Below are positions 43,961 to 57,400 of a DNA stretch of 64,000 nucleotides, one piece after another. This DNA comes from Gnetum montanum (taxonomy: Eukaryota > Streptophyta > Gnetopsida > Gnetales > Gnetaceae). Where the stretch lies: assembly GCA_015680685.1 (NCBI GenBank), contig MNCI01017729.1, positions 18,900 to 82,899 on the forward strand, given 5' to 3'. The position numbers and the translations under genes were made by a program. The notes under the pieces were generated by a model. That model did not search any database, had not been told where the DNA came from, and worked only from the letters and a program-made list of their open reading frames with translations. Position 1 is the stretch's first letter. The number at the start of each line of letters is the position of its first letter.

Positions 43961-46858
43961 TTAGAGGTGTGTTCTTTTGTTTTAAGGCTTGTGTAACCTA
44001 GGTTAGGGCACTTGCCAAGTCTTTACTATTTGGGATGTTTTTATCTATTAAGATTTGATCCATTTGACCTAACATTTGTATCTCTCGCAGAAGAGTTTTT
44101 GCGTTATTAACTGTAGCTATTAGGTTTGGGACACTGGACACTCCTGAGTTCTTTTCTTAATGGCTTGTGCTAGGCTGATCAGTAATTGGAAGTATAGGGA
44201 AAACATTCAGCGATGTGGGTTTTGGTGGTCCTAACTCATAACCATGACGTTCTTTTGCCAGACGTTTCCTGGTCAGTCTATCAGCGAGGCGTTCTTGCGA
44301 GGGTCACAGGGGAACAGTTGGGGGTTGCACATCAAGGTGTTTCAGCACCCAGATTACAAATGGAATGGGTCAAGTTTGCGATGGACCGTTTGCTGTTGCA
44401 ACTGTAGGGTGCCCTTTAATGATGAATGGTTTTCCCGGTGTAGAAGATGTATGTGAGGAAAAAGGAGCTTGTCGAGGTGTTAGCGTAGACGCGGTTTCAG
44501 CAGGCACATGAATCACAAAATGCTTTCGTGGGATGTCTTGTTCATTACCGACATGGATGATGTTAATCACATAGGGAGACTCTTTGGTGTTAAGAGGATC
44601 TTTGTAGACCCCTATAGACTAATTTTTAGGTCTTACTGGGTTGGCTTCGTCAAAGATTATCTCACCTCTATCAATCATACGTTGAATGTCTTGTTTTAGG
44701 GTGAAGCAGTAGTCAGTTCCATGCTCACATCGTTGGTGATACTCACAAAATCTATCTAACCTAAAACCTCTTGGAATAGGGGGTTCATTAGTTGTTGCCA
44801 ATGTTGGGTTTTTAACCAACTCATAGTATCGATTGTGTTTTTGAGATGCTGCAAGAGACATTTGCTTATGTTGAATTAACCCAGCCTTTAGAAGTTGGTT
44901 CATTAGTTGTGAAGGCTTCATGGGTAAGGGTGTGTACTGGGCAAGGTCTTTTCGTTCAAAGGTATGAGTATGACCCATGTTAGCAGTTTGGGCAGAGGAG
45001 GATTCAGGTGTAGGTGCAAGAGCAGTTCTTTCATGACTAGTGGGGGTAGTGGGTTGTTTCCCTTTCTACCTTACACTGTTGGGTTGAACTGTCTCTGCCA
45101 ATACTGCAACTATTGCTTTATACTTGTCTTTATCTTTCCTCGTATGTTGGCTTTTAAAAGTTAGGTAAGCTAGGTCATGACTTGTCCGTGCTGCCTCTTC
45201 TATGTTTTTGATTTGGACAAATGCCTGACTCAAAGTGTGAGCATTCAAATAATAGAGTTTTTACTTAATGAAATCATTCACAGAACTCTTGAGGATTGTA
45301 AGTAAATACGTTTCCGGGATAGGCTCGTGAAGTGCGTTAAGGGCAACGCTCCATCTTTGGATAAATTTTTGTACGAGCTCTAATGGTGCTTGTTTTATTT
45401 GCATTAGACTTTCTAGTGTGGCTTCAGGATTTAGGTTATACTTAAAACAGGTAACGAATTAATATAACAAATCCTCTAGAGAGGATATGGAATTATGTGG
45501 TAGAGCTTAGTACCAGTCTAAGGCATTTCTAGTTAAAGACATAGCGAACACACGTAGGATTGCATGAGGCTAGGCCTAAAGTAATAGACACTCTAATCAG
45601 AATGTCACTAGGTGAGCATTTGGATCTCCCTCTCCATTATACTTAGTCAATTGTGGCAATGAAATTCCTTTTGGTAAAGTTAATGGTGGCACTGAAGAGC
45701 CAATTGGATCATCTTGATAGAATTCCGACACCTTGACTTCTTCAGTGTTTGCGATTTTAAGGTGCTTTACTTCATCGGTTAATGCTTGCATCATTTTTCT
45801 AGCATCTGCCCATTCTTGAGCACTAGGTGGACCTGCTGGTTGGTTAGATTGCGCATGGTAATAGTTAGATTGTTGTGTGATTTTTGGGAAATATGACTAC
45901 TGGGTTGTTGATGGTTGTATTTGAGGGACATTCACGGATGGGATTGCAACAGGTGGTATGCTATAGTGAGCAAGTTGATGTTGTTGAATGACAGGTGCAG
46001 GCCACTGCTCGATTACAAGTTGTGAGGAAACACCCTGAACCTGTTGGGTTGAAGTAGTGAAGGGCATTCCTTGGATTTGCACTCGTGGTATGTAATGGGT
46101 GGATGTAGAAGCAGGTATCAAAGATGGCATCCTAATTAATTGGGATTGGAAGGTTGCTCCTATATTAGCTTGAGAGGAGATTTGTTGGGATTGTACTTGT
46201 GAGGGAGAGGGTAATGTGGTGACCAGAGGAATAACAGAGATGGATGTATTGAATTGGGTGTTGGTTGTAGGGAAAGCAGGAATGGGGGTGGATGCTTCCT
46301 GTTGAGAAACAGGTGCTTGAGTGCTTGTAAATGCATGAAGAGGCATAGTCTCTCCCATGAAAGGGTGGAATAATGGGTTCACGTAAGCATGAGGACTGAG
46401 AGTGTGGTACGAATCCCCATGTTTAGATTGAGTCATGAAATCATCTTCCTCATCTCCATTTTGAAGCTCTACGGTGGGTTGCTGCAAGGTTTGATTCCTA
46501 CCATGAGGAGCTGGGATATGAGTTCATGATGGGATTCAGAGAGGGGAATCATGTCATATGCTGAAGGAGTAAAGTTATGGCCTCCCTTATAGATGAGTTC
46601 ATAATGTCATTTTGCTTTCATTTACTTGTGATCAATGGGCAGGTTATCTTGGATCTTTACGTAGATGAAGTTTTATTGTTCTGGGGTGAGAATTGTATAA
46701 GTGGGATCCTTGCCTTGTAACCTAAGTGACCGATGAGTTGGCCCTTAAGGGTTCATCTCTCCAATAGTGACTATGGGTTCAGTTGCAGTCACATGATTCG
46801 AGACTTCGACATTAAGGTCAGAAATGGGCAATGTTTCTTTGATCTGAGAAGAGTCCAT
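43961..46858 (-). pseudogene. Element E Gag polyprotein
   Basis: Start ATG 46858 (MDSSQIKETLPISDL). The N-terminal Gln/Pro/Thr-rich region is open at 46487-45897. A capsid-type domain follows (LPKGISLPQLTKYNGEGDPN at about 45690; IKNIEEAARTSHDLAYLTF at about 45200). The nucleocapsid knuckle FCEYHQRCEHGTDYC near 44750 is complete (C-x2-H-x4-H-x4-C), unlike that of A. A PFIIKGHP-type linker follows. The protein would coat element RNA in particles. At least six frame breaks. Confidence 0.8.
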
Positions 46859-46864
46859 TGGTAG

Positions 46865-47180
46865 CATGTAAGCAGCGTGCGTATGTTGGAGGTCTATAAG
46901 TAGTGTGTGTACGCTAGAGGTCTGTAAGTAGCGTGCATACGCTGAAGGTTTGAGAGGAACATGTGTATGTTGGGCTACGTTAACAACATGTGTGTGCAAA
47001 ACTCTGGTAATAGTGTGTGCATGCTGGGCTTTAGCGGTGGCATGTGTACGCTGGTTTGGATTTTGGTTTAGTAGTTTTCAGAGTTCATAGCCTTTGGTAG
47101 TAGCATGCGAGTTTTACAAACTTAGTAGTGGCATAAGTGTTTGGTTTGCATGCTATTTTAGTAGCGTGGGTATGCTGGTA
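46865..47180. repeat. Leader tandem repeat of element E, about 27-bp unit
   Basis: AGTAGCGTGCGTACGCTGGA-type units, best preserved at 46870-46950 and more diverged to 47180. Same position as the leader arrays of A and B, with only the GCGTG core in common. Confidence 0.8.
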
Positions 47181-47189
47181 GGATCAATA

Positions 47190-47208
47190 GGCCCTCCTTC
47201 TAGCGCCA
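47190..47208 (-). other. Element E primer-binding site
   Basis: TGGCGCTAGAAGGAGGGCC in element sense, identical to element B, five bases from the LTR. Confidence 0.88.
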
Positions 47209-47213
47209 AATTT

Positions 47214-48952
47214 TGTACTTTTTGAAATCATCAACGTAAGGCTGGAGGAAAAATGAACGTCAAAAGATCTCCAGAGAGATACAGCTGATCCTACCTTCAC
47301 GTGAGGGCAAGTTGGAAAAGTGAAGGTAGAGTGCCTTGGATGGTCTACATGCAAATCAACCAAGGACTTCCTCGAGTGTACGCTATGGCCTACGCTGGGG
47401 TTATCATCACAAAATGTAGAATGGAAAGTGTAATGCAACGAGATGTAAACATGAATATAATGTGTAAATGTAAATAGAAGGTATGCAGAAACATGCAATA
47501 AACCAGAATAACGCAAAAAATGAACTAGAATAGTACAACGGAAGGCAAAAATAAAATTGTGTTGTATTAATTAAAAAGATGTGCACTGGTCAAAACGCAG
47601 TTGTGTGTCTGGATTGCAAGTCAGATGTTAAGCCCTGATGTGAGGTGTTTGCAGGTGTTGGGGATCACATGCGTCTGGGCTCAAGATTGCTGGTTTCTTT
47701 TCTCCAATTTTTGCCAACCTCGTTTATGTCAATGAATAGGGTATTTATACATTTTGCTAGGCTCAGGAGTAGAATTTATGAATGAGATCAATGGCTGTGA
47801 GATGAGAGAAAAACGGATCATGTCACAAGTGTTCGATGTAAAGCTGCATGTGAACTAGATGTATGTAGGTAGACTATGTTCTAGACTAGATGCACTGTAT
47901 CTTACAATGTGTTTTAGCTTGTGCAAGCTGGCTTACACCCATAGAAGCATGTACAATTTGTAGCGTAAGAGCTTGACCAGCACAAAAATGTGAAAACTTT
48001 ACAGTGACTGATAATGAACAATAAGAGAATTTGACTCTGGCTCACTTGGAATTTCTGAATCTGTGGACTGACTACTGCTGAAAGTGTTTTTACTTCACCA
48101 AGGTTGCCAGCGTGCATTGATGTTGTCCTGGCGTGCCCTCAGTGTGTGTTTGAAGTGCTTTTGCTCGGTCGTTACCAGTGCTCATGTTGGACTCACGCTG
48201 CCAGCGTCACCTCAGCGTCACCCCAGTGTCACCTCAGCATGACTTCAGCATGCATGACCAAAAATGATACATTTTGTGTCAAAATTCCATGTTTAAGACT
48301 TTTTTTGAAGTGTAATTGCTGCCTGACCTTGAGGACATCTTGCATGTTTAATTTGAGCCTATCTGTGCTTGAATTTAGGTCACTTTTGTTAACTCACACT
48401 GGAATCACGCTGTCAGCATGACCTGGGCGTGACCCCAGTGTGACTCTGGCGCAAACGACAAGACTGTGTGGTTTTGGGCCCAAAATCTAAGGTTCTAGAG
48501 GTTGGGAGTTGCAATGATCATCAGTGAATCCCCAAGGTGTCTTGCATTGCTTGAATTTAGACCATTTCGGTTTGATTTTAAGGGTCTGGAACTTACTTAC
48601 ATTGGCAGCATGACTTGGGCGTGACCTCAGCGTGAGCAGCAAGATTTGTGCAAGTTTGAGTTGGAACCTTGGATTCTGGATGCTAAAACTTGGAGTAGTC
48701 ATTAGTGGGTCCCGAGGGGGCCTTGCCCATTCAAATTAGGACAGTTTTGACCTAGATTGGAGGCTCTAGAAGTTGTGCATGCTGCATGCACGTTGTACGC
48801 ACCCTGCATGTATGCTGGTAGCATGACTTGAGCGTGACCTCGGCGTGCATGACAAGATTCATGTACTTTAGTCCGATTTTTGAACTTTTGGATGTTGAAG
48901 TGCAGGGTTGTTCTCATTCCAAAGTGTTAAGATGAAATTTTGTGGTATTTCA
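47214..48952 (-). repeat. Element E 5' LTR
   Basis: 1739 bp, TGAAATACC at the sense start and AAAGTACA at the sense end. Colinear with 31136-32920, with scattered transitions and a short indel near 48590. The CAGCGTCACC/CAGCGTGAC cluster recurs at 48180-48250. Confidence 0.92.
47741..47750 (-). promoter_or_regulatory. TATA box of element E 5' LTR
   Basis: GTATAAATAC in element sense, followed by CCTATTCATTGAC. Intact in both E LTRs (31698-31707 in the other). Confidence 0.62.
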
Positions 48953-48957
48953 GGGGC
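48953..48957. repeat. Target-site duplication GGGGC, right of element E
   Basis: Matches 31131-31135; the D-family LTR continues as CCATTGACATAACACTT. Confidence 0.88.
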
Positions 48958-48986
48958 CCATTGACATAACACTTTAACACTCATCA
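48958..48986 (-). repeat. Element D 3' LTR, right piece
   Basis: Ends CTCATCA (48986), like the solo LTR and the 5' LTR remnant. The polypurine tract GTCATGGGGGTA (element sense) follows at 48999-48987. Confidence 0.82.
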
Positions 48987-48999
48987 TACCCCCATGACT
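48987..48999 (-). other. Element D polypurine tract
   Basis: GTCATGGGGGTA abuts TGATGAG in element sense. Confidence 0.65.
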
Positions 49000-49209
49000 G
49001 AATGAAAACTCATCCTCAAGTTCCTTTACAAAATTGGAGAGTTATGGGATTATTGACTAACTCTTAACAAAACAAAACAAAATGACTTGAAAAAACTAAG
49101 TGCCTGACTATATAGATCACACATTACAAAAATTGTGGTGTCCATGAGACAAAATTGAACACCATGACATGACTATACAAAATTGGATAACACATCATAT
49201 GGTAGCATG

Positions 49210-52000
49210 AAGGTGGTGGAGAAGATCAAATAATCCCAGGTGGTGGTGGGTCTTGAGGTTCTGAAGGAGCTTCATTAGCTTTGGGCCCATGTAGTAGCTA
49301 CAGTGGTTGTGGCTATCCTACTGTGGTTGTAACCTCTAGTGGAAGGCAAAAGACATCTAGTAATGTCTTCATCTTCTCCTCCTTACTCTAAGGATCATTC
49401 ACAANGAGCAAACATAGAATTGATGAGATTGACAAAAAATAATAAAAACCTCTCCATGAAGGAGGTTCATGCCCTTTGCCAAAAAATCATNTGATATTGA
49501 ATAACTTGATTATGTTCTATAGCTCATAGTAGTTGTTCATCCTCNGTCAAGGACCATTATAGAGAATAGGTCAATCTACAAAAGGAAGTGAATGAAAAGC
49601 ATAATAGTTGGCAAAGGCAAAAGTGAATGAAACCCTCCAATAACTCTAACAAGGAAAAGAATTTTGGCAACCCATCATTGATGGGATAGATTCCTACAAC
49701 AAGGTGGAAATCCACATGAAAGAGTTGCAAATCAAGGAGATGATGGAATACATAAAGCTCTCCAATCTCTGTTATGCAAATCTAGTCATGTTAACTGCCA
49801 AATGGTCATGGTTAAAATTAGAGAAGTAAGTGGCCCACTTGGACTTGTTATACAAGGTTAAGTTCAAGCATCACAAAGACACCAAGCAAAAGCTTGCGGT
49901 GGCAAACACTAAACTCAAAGTTCTCAAGGCATACTTCACTGATCAACAATCGATTTCCAAGAACCTAGCTATGAGGATGAACAACTACTATGAGCTATAG
50001 AACATAATCAAGTTATTCAATATCAAATGCAAATAGTTCACTACCTAGTTTATCAATGTAAAGGAAATGTTCCCAATAATGCCCTATTTGTGGGATGTCC
50101 CCATTCTAGCCCACATTGGTGTTGTCATGTGGATTGTGAATGATCCCTAGAGTAAGGAGGAGAAGATGAAGAAATTACTAGATGTCTTTNTGATAGAACA
50201 CTGCTATTTCCATCACATCCTTAACCCCTTTTAGTCTAGTGTGAAGCTATTCCATAGCTTCATCTCTTGTCAATGCCAGGTTGAGAAATGTGAGGTTGAA
50301 AATTTAGGCTCTTAATTTGGAAACTTTAGTAGCCAAGCATTCATTCAGCTCCTTGGCTATTTCATGTTGCCCCTCCAGGATGATATTCTTGCCCCTTGCC
50401 TCCAAAAACTCCAACTAGGTTGTAGTAATATTGTCTGGAAGGTCAAATATATTCGAAAGCAATTACTTGGTTCCCACTAGTCGATCTAGTAGTTCTTCAT
50501 GTTGTGTTGCATTTATTCTACTACTTGTGGTTCCTATGGAGATCTGCACGTCTTTGAGTGCAGTGATGTTTGGTGTAGATGCTGTAGGTGCATTGAGCAT
50601 TTTGGTAATATAGTCATTAACCACCTCTATAACTGTCTCTTGCCCTTGGTGCTACATCACCAATATAGTTTCCCCCTCACCTTTCTCCAAGTGCATCGAG
50701 AAGGTTGCAGCATTCCTAGAGATTTCTCAGAGTGACTATTATCCTACGAGAGATACTATGACCTCTCTAGTGCTCAGATTCAACCTCATGAGCAATTACA
50801 TTCTTTGGGTTGGGAAAATAGATCCACCTCGACCCATCAAACTGATTGTTTGGGCCATCTCATTTAGGTGACTCAATGTTGGTATGTATATAGATGGGTC
50901 CTTGCCACTTGTGCCTGCTTGTTGCTCTTGTTCATTCAAGAGCCATTCTTGGTATTCATGCAATTGTTGGATGGTTGTAGTAATGTCTAGCATAGTTTTC
51001 TAAGTGGCAAGTGGAGGTGGTGATTGTTGATCCTCTTCTTGGATAGTGGTTGCAGGCATCTTGTCTTTCATCATTTCACCCAAGTGGTAGCCACAACATG
51101 CCTGACAACATCATTAATATAACAGACTATTCATCCCCTTCGACAAAGTTTCCTGATGAGGCATTGGAAGGGGAGTGCCTTCCATGTTCATTTTTTTTAA
51201 ATCACTTCTTCATCTCTAGATAGATCACCTATGGAAGGTTGATAGGGAATCTCCCACTTAGAGTAGTGCATGCTTAGGTAGAGAAGGTAGTGATTTTGCT
51301 TAGCCTTACCATGGGAATGAGGTGGAAGGCTACAATCTTGTAATGAATTCTCTCTGCTAGTGTGAGTGCACCAAACTTCTTACAATTGACACCATAGCAC
51401 CATCGTAGCCATTCTTTCTTGATACTGGGATCTACCTTTATTGGGATCTTAGTAAGACTTGCCCCCATTTCTGGCAACCCAAGCACTATAGCAATGGCTT
51501 GTATCGAGTAGGACACTGAGATGTCCTTAATTTTTACTATGAATTTGGGCTGCCTATTGTTCTAGAATAAAAATGTCTCTCCCATGTACCAATTCTTGGT
51601 GGAAGTGAGGCTTGGCTACATGGGAGAGGCCTTCAGTTGGTCCTGCACTTCTTTTAGTGCTTACTCCAAGAAAGGGTCAAATTTTAATTCCTAGAGCACC
51701 ATTTCTTGGACCTTCCTTGATTTGATCTGATTCAAGCAAGCTTCTGTCAAGGTCACCTTGAGATTTACTAGTTGTGCTAGTGCATCATCCTAATGGGAGT
51801 GTTCTGTTGCTATTGCTGATTTTAGAATTTTTTAGATAGATTCTCCCTTGGTCTCTTCCCTAAGAGGACCTGTGGCGCAAGTTGTGAGCAGTTCTTCTTG
51901 GGGCTGTTCTTGCCACCTTCCTATTCTTGGCCATTTCTCCCTTGGTTGAGAAGGTCCTACTTTTTGTGTGTGCTTTCCTTTTGGTACCATCTATGGTCAC
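49210..52000 (-). pseudogene. Element D distal ORF (env position), function unknown
   Basis: In element sense it starts near 52000 with MVPKGKHTQKVGPSQPREK, a basic segment. It continues through KFDPFLE, KNWYMGETFLF, and the best-preserved stretch VSYSIQAIAIVLGLPEMG and EWLRWCYGVNCKKFGALTL (51516-51274). Then a Gln-rich helix (LHEYQEWLLNEQEQQ, about 50950), and a proline-rich end near 49215. A distal ORF after integrase is where Athila-like elements carry an env-like frame, but I see no signal peptide or membrane segment. The WYxGETF and YSIxAIAxxLGLP pattern resembles plant transposon-associated proteins. An orientation change at 49405-50190 disrupts it. Confidence 0.5.
49340..50190. repeat. 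Nested inverted repeats bordered by single N bases
   Basis: 49492-49544 is the exact reverse complement of 49975-50027. 49340-49403 is nearly that of 50136-50189 (two differences over the shared part). Single N symbols lie at about 49405, 49491, 49545 and 50190, at the borders of these blocks. Coding-like sense in 49546-50189 appears on plus (for example KELQIKEMMEYIKLSNLCYA), against minus on both sides. This suggests an inverted or folded-back assembly segment. Confidence 0.75.
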
Positions 52001-52430
52001 AACACATTCGTGGATTAGTAGATATAATGTGTAACTTTAAGGTTTTAAATACCTTCTCTTGCTAATTAGTTACACTTTGGCTAAGGTTGGAAAATGGCAA
52101 ATTAATTATTTTATTAATTATTTATTGTAAGTATTACTAGAGCTTGTTGAAAAGGTTTAATTGTTATAATTTAGAGTTCAATAGTTGATTTTTTAGTTAA
52201 ATCTTCATGGGAGTTAGAAAAATGGCAAATTTTTTTTTTTGTAAAAAATGGCACATTTGTGGCCCCCATAATGAAGAGCTTACCTTCGGTAGCTACAAGG
52301 TTGAAGAACATAGTGATTTGGATAAACGGTTAGGAAGTTATGGGCTTTAGAAGGTTCTGAGCTTTGAAAAAATAAAAAACTTCCTTGGTATTTGTGAGAA
52401 AATATAAAATTTTCCAAGTGGGGTCATGCA

Positions 52431-52440
52431 TATATATAGA
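52431..52440 (-). promoter_or_regulatory. TATA-like site before the element D distal ORF
   Basis: TCTATATATATGCATGACC in element sense, about 430 bases before the distal ORF. The related fragment at 28910-28901 keeps TCTATAAATATGCATGATCC. Conservation in two copies suggests an internal promoter. Confidence 0.45.
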
Positions 52441-54479
52441 AATTTTTCATCACATCAATAGAGCCCTTAAGAAAAAATTTGAAATTTGAATATCTTGAAA
52501 AATATAAGAAGTTTTTCAATGAATTTGGGGTCCATGGAGTCTAAAAAAAAGCCAATAATATGATTAAATCATTGAAGAGGATCTTTGAAAGCTTAAAAAT
52601 TTAAAAATTCGATGGAGAATGTGTTTAATGAACAAAATATGTAAAGAAGCACATGGTGTGATGAAGAAGATGGGTGTATGAAAGATTCTGATTGCAAGAA
52701 TGCCTAAGGATAAGGTGCTTAATGAACCCCACCAAGAGATATGGAAGTGGATCCTCCCCATAGCAAACACATGCCTTGTTTACCCTTGCATAACCTCAAC
52801 CTAAGGAGTTCATGGGCACCATAGGTGATGAATGGTTGATGGAACATGGACATGAAATCAAGAACATGGACACTGACAGTGAGGTGAGTATTGAACAACA
52901 TAGATGGATGATGTAGAAGGTGGAATGGAACTCCAAACTAGGGTCATAATAAGTCCTTTGTGGATTTGTGTTTAAAATGACCTGAGAAGATCCATCCTTA
53001 GTTCAGACCAAAATCAACCTCTTTTAGTGACTTTGCATCACCACTCTAAGAATGATCAACCCCCTTAAGACATAAGAGTGCTCCCACAAAACAACCAAGA
53101 AAAGAGAAGTAGGAAGTGAGAGAGGGCCTTAGCTAGAGGGAACATTTAGGCATGGGTAACATGTCTTTCTAGTCCCATAACCAGTGCTTGTAGCTCATTT
53201 ATTTGTTTAAGAGGTGTGCTTTGAATTTCCATAATGTTTTTTCTTTTGGATTTTTGGATGGGAACCACACCATGCAAAGACTTTATTAACTTCTTATTAT
53301 TGGTTGAAATGAAATGGTAAGAAGCTCACGAAAACACTTGAGCACCCAAGTAAGTAGAAGAGTACAAAGAGTATTGAGTCCCCTTGAAGTCACACCCTAT
53401 ACAAACATTTGAATCCTTCCCAACTCTGGAAACTACCAAGGTCACGAATTTATTAAAAGTTTAATTAATGAAAGGGACCTCAAACTTTCAAAATAAGGAA
53501 AACCATAGAGTTTGTGGATGGGTGGATGTTGTGGACTCACTACCTATTCCATGAAAAAGAAGCCATGATTGAGCCATTGATACAAAAATTCAAAAATAGA
53601 AATCAAACATTAGCGAATAAAATATAAAGCACAAACCACCATTAGTAGCAACTACAACACCACTATGTCCTATTGGCACAAAGCATGTTTATTAGCAAAA
53701 ATTTAAAAATTGCACTAAAAAAAATAGAGTAAGATATATAAGAAAGTGTAAAATATGCAAGAAAGATTCAAATGTACTAACGATGGTGTAAAACAAAAAA
53801 TGGTGTAAAATAGGAAGAAGTTTTAAAATAAAAAAGGTGTAAAATAAATAACTTGCAAAATCAAAAACGTGATAAACAAAAAATAGAAAAAAAAATTGAG
53901 GAGCCATATGGATGATTAACACAAATGGCCATCTCCCTCTTGACCAAGTTGGAAGCAAGAGATCCAAAAAATTAAGCATGGCTATCCATCTGTTAAGGTA
54001 GTTATTGCACTAGCTTGCTTGGGCTCATGGAAAAGCTTTATTTGTTGGATGTTGACCAATTGCTTTTTGTCTGGGCTCTCAAGTTTGTATATGATCATGG
54101 CCCTAGAAGGAAAAGGATTCATCAATTATATAAGGTCCCTCCCTCAATGTTTGGAGCTTTATTTGCTGGGATACATGTGTGGGGTTCTAGTAGAGAACCT
54201 TATCTCCAAGTTGAAATTTCACTTTTCATATTCTAAGGTGATGTCATTGTTTGTTGAATGCCTTGTGTACTTCATTCAAAGATAGGGCCACTAATTAGTT
54301 TTCATTTAGCACATTCAGGTTGATCAATCTTTCTCTTTATGTTAGACTTAGATCAAGGTCCAAGTCATAGGCTGTTAAAAGTGTATGAAGCTTGAATTGG
54401 ACTAGAAGTGTTGGAAGTTTTCCATACACCAGCTCATAGGGAGAGTAGCCAATAGGTATTTTCCATGTTGAGTGGTAGG
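52441..54479. other. AT-rich stretch between integrase and distal ORF, element D
   Basis: No gene supported. A Phe/Leu-rich minus frame at 53692-53979 comes from A-rich low-complexity DNA. Confidence 0.5.
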
Positions 54480-57400
54480 CCTAAAGGGAACCATTGAGTT
54501 TTGTGCTCCAATCTCTCCTATATTTGCATATGGTCCTTGTTAGGATCTTTGTAACCTACCTATTGGTGACTTCTACTTAATCATTGGCTTATGGGTGATA
54601 GGGTGTTGTTAATTTATGATCAACCCCAAGCATTGCATCAACTTTCTAAAAGTGGCACTTGTAAAATAAATTCCATTGTTAGAAATTAGTGCATATGCCA
54701 TTCCAAACCTATTTAAAATATATTATTATACAAGTCTAGTAGTAGTGGATGATGTATAATTGATGGTGACTGCTGCTTCTACCCATTTGGTGTAGTAGTT
54801 AACTGTTACAATGATGTATGCCTTTCCATTGGACATGGGTGTGATGGGACCCATGAAGTCTATGTCCCATTTTTCAAAGGATTCCAGTGTTGAGGATCCT
54901 CCATTCGAGTGTCATCCCACCATCTCATTGACAATGTTCACAAGATTAGATAAATTGGTGGGCATCCCTAAAAATTATAGGTCAATAGTATCCTGGCATC
55001 AAGCTTTTTATGGCTGTGCATCTCCCTACATAATGGCCTCCACAAGGGCCTTTATGAGCATCCTAGAGAATGCATAGTTGATTTGCATCAGGGACACACC
55101 AATGAACTAGGCCATTAGCGCACACCTTGTAAAGGTATCCATTGATTTCCATGAAGTACTTTACCTAATGAAGAAACTATTGTTTCTTCCTAAAGTCCAG
55201 ATGTTGTATCTCCTGAGTAAGAAAGCAAGTGAGGATTTTATCATACCATTTTTATTTAGCAGGTACTTGGTCATTTATTACTCCTGTAAATAGGAGTTCA
55301 TCTGGAAATTAATTAGAGAATGGACTCTCCTTCTCTTTATTATTTTATTTTAACTAAGAGAGGTGGGTAGCAATCACATTCTTAGCTCCTTTTTGATCTA
55401 ACATTGTGAGATCAAATTTCTGCAAGATCATGAGCCACTGTATGATATGGGGGCTTACCATTGGCTTGTTCATTAAGAAGTGGATGACACTATGATCTAT
55501 ATGCACAAATACTTTATATCCAAGCACATAGTACTTGAAATTTTCCAAAGTGTATACCACTATTACTAGTTCTTTCTCAGTTGTGATGTAATTCAACTGT
55601 GCACCCACAATGCTTCGGCTCATGCAGTGGATGTAACATGGATATTTCTTATCATCCAACTATGTAAGCATGATTTCCAAGGCATAATTAGATGCATCCA
55701 TCATTATATGAAATGGTTTGGACTAGCCTAGTGCCTATAGAACTTGACTTTTCAAGAATTTTTCTTTTAGTAGTTGGAATGCATGTTCGCACTTGTTGGT
55801 CCAGATGAACAAAGCATTTATCTTGGTGAGTGTAACCAATGGCTTTGCGATCTTAGAGAAATTCTCTATGAATCACCGGTAGTAGTCAGTGTGTTCAAGA
55901 AATGAGCAGATGTCTTTAACTATATTTGTATGGTGTGTAATTGCTTGGATGATCCTTATCTTTTCCAAGTCTACCTCAATCCTTGCTAGACTAATTCTAT
56001 GCCCTAGTACTATGCTTTTCTAGACCATTAAATAGCTTTTCTACCAATTGAGCTTGAGGTTTGTTTCAATACATCTTTTTAGTACCTACTCAAGGTGATC
56101 AAGGGCTTACTCAAATGTAGCTCCATAGGTAGAGAAGGCATCTATAAAGACTTATACCTTACTACTAATATACTATTGAAAAATACTAATGACCAGGAGT
56201 TGAAATATTGTAGGGGCATTGCATAGAACAAATGGCATCTTACAATATGCAAAAGTCCCTTAGGGACTCCTAAATATTGTCTTGGCTTGATCCTCTAGAG
56301 CAATTTGGATTTTGTTATAGCCACTATAACTATCCAAGAAGATATAATAACAATGCTTGGAGATAGTGTTCAACACTTGGTTCACAAATGGCAATGGAAA
56401 ATGATCTTTAAATCTTGCCATGTTTAACAGCCTAAATTTGATGCAGACCCATCACTTGCCACCTCTCTTTGGCACAATTATGAGTTGGCTAACCTAGTCA
56501 CTATTCACGATGGGATAGATGAACCTTACCTTGAGGAGTTTTTCTATTTTCTCCTTGATGATCTACTTTAATTTTGGGTTCATTCATCTTTGTGGTTGCC
56601 TTCTTGGCTTCATGGTTAGGTCAGTGTAGATGCAATGCTAGCATATCCTTGGATGAATTGTAGTTAGTTGAAGATATGACCAAGCAAAGACTATTGGCCA
56701 TTTGTTGACCACCTTGAACAACTTGTCTTTTTGTTCGAGAGTAAGATTTGCATTAATTATAACTAGCTTGCCATTATTTAAAAATGCATACTTCATGTTG
56801 GCTAATAGATTTTTTAACTTTGGGGGCTATATCTTGAAATTATTAGGAATTTTCAACTCTCCCCAACAGGTATCATCATCTTTATCATTAGAGCGTTGGT
56901 GATGAAATTTCTCAAGTTCATACATGCCTTTGACATAAGTACATGTCAAGATCTCAATAGGTTCTAGGCATAGTATGCTACTATTAGAGTTAGTTTTCAA
57001 CCATTATGTATCCTCCTATTTTGTGGCTGCTATGTATAGGCACCTTTGGATATTAGTTTCATGCATACATTAATTACATGCTTTGATGAATGTGCTTTTA
57101 ATGGACTAGATTTTCTACATGTAATTGCACCCAGTATCATTGTATGTGATGCATAGAACATGCTACTTCTCTAGTCATCCAAATTCATTATCATTTGAGA
57201 TTTCCAAGGAGAGGCCTGTTATGCTCATTCGTGCATTAACCATGCTTAACCAAGACCTTCCCGTAGTGATGTGGAAGTCACCTTTACAATTTTCTACCTT
57301 GATCACCATAAAATTGGTAGGATCAGACCACCCTTAAAATATGGTCATAATGTCCTCCACTAATCCCAAAGGGACAATGATTGATTGGTTTGCCAATTTT

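Larger units (their letters stand above)
31136..48952 (-). mobile_element. Element E: full-length Tat-lineage retrotransposon with antisense gene
   Basis: 17,817 bp between GGGGC duplications. Minus-sense order: 5' LTR (48952-47214), primer-binding site, repeat-rich leader, gag (46858 on), protease (to 43102), antisense eight-exon gene on plus (38701-42573), repeat-rich spacer, RT and RNase H (37183-35470), second RNase H and integrase (35469-34001), tail, polypurine tract, 3' LTR (32920-31136). The most complete Tat copy here. The two LTRs are colinear over their whole length. Stops in gag, pol and the antisense gene make it non-functional as it stands. Confidence 0.92.

Noticed and set aside
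53692-53979. Possible membrane protein, Phe/Leu-rich minus frame
   Set aside because: Generated by A-rich low-complexity plus-strand DNA; no conserved motif.
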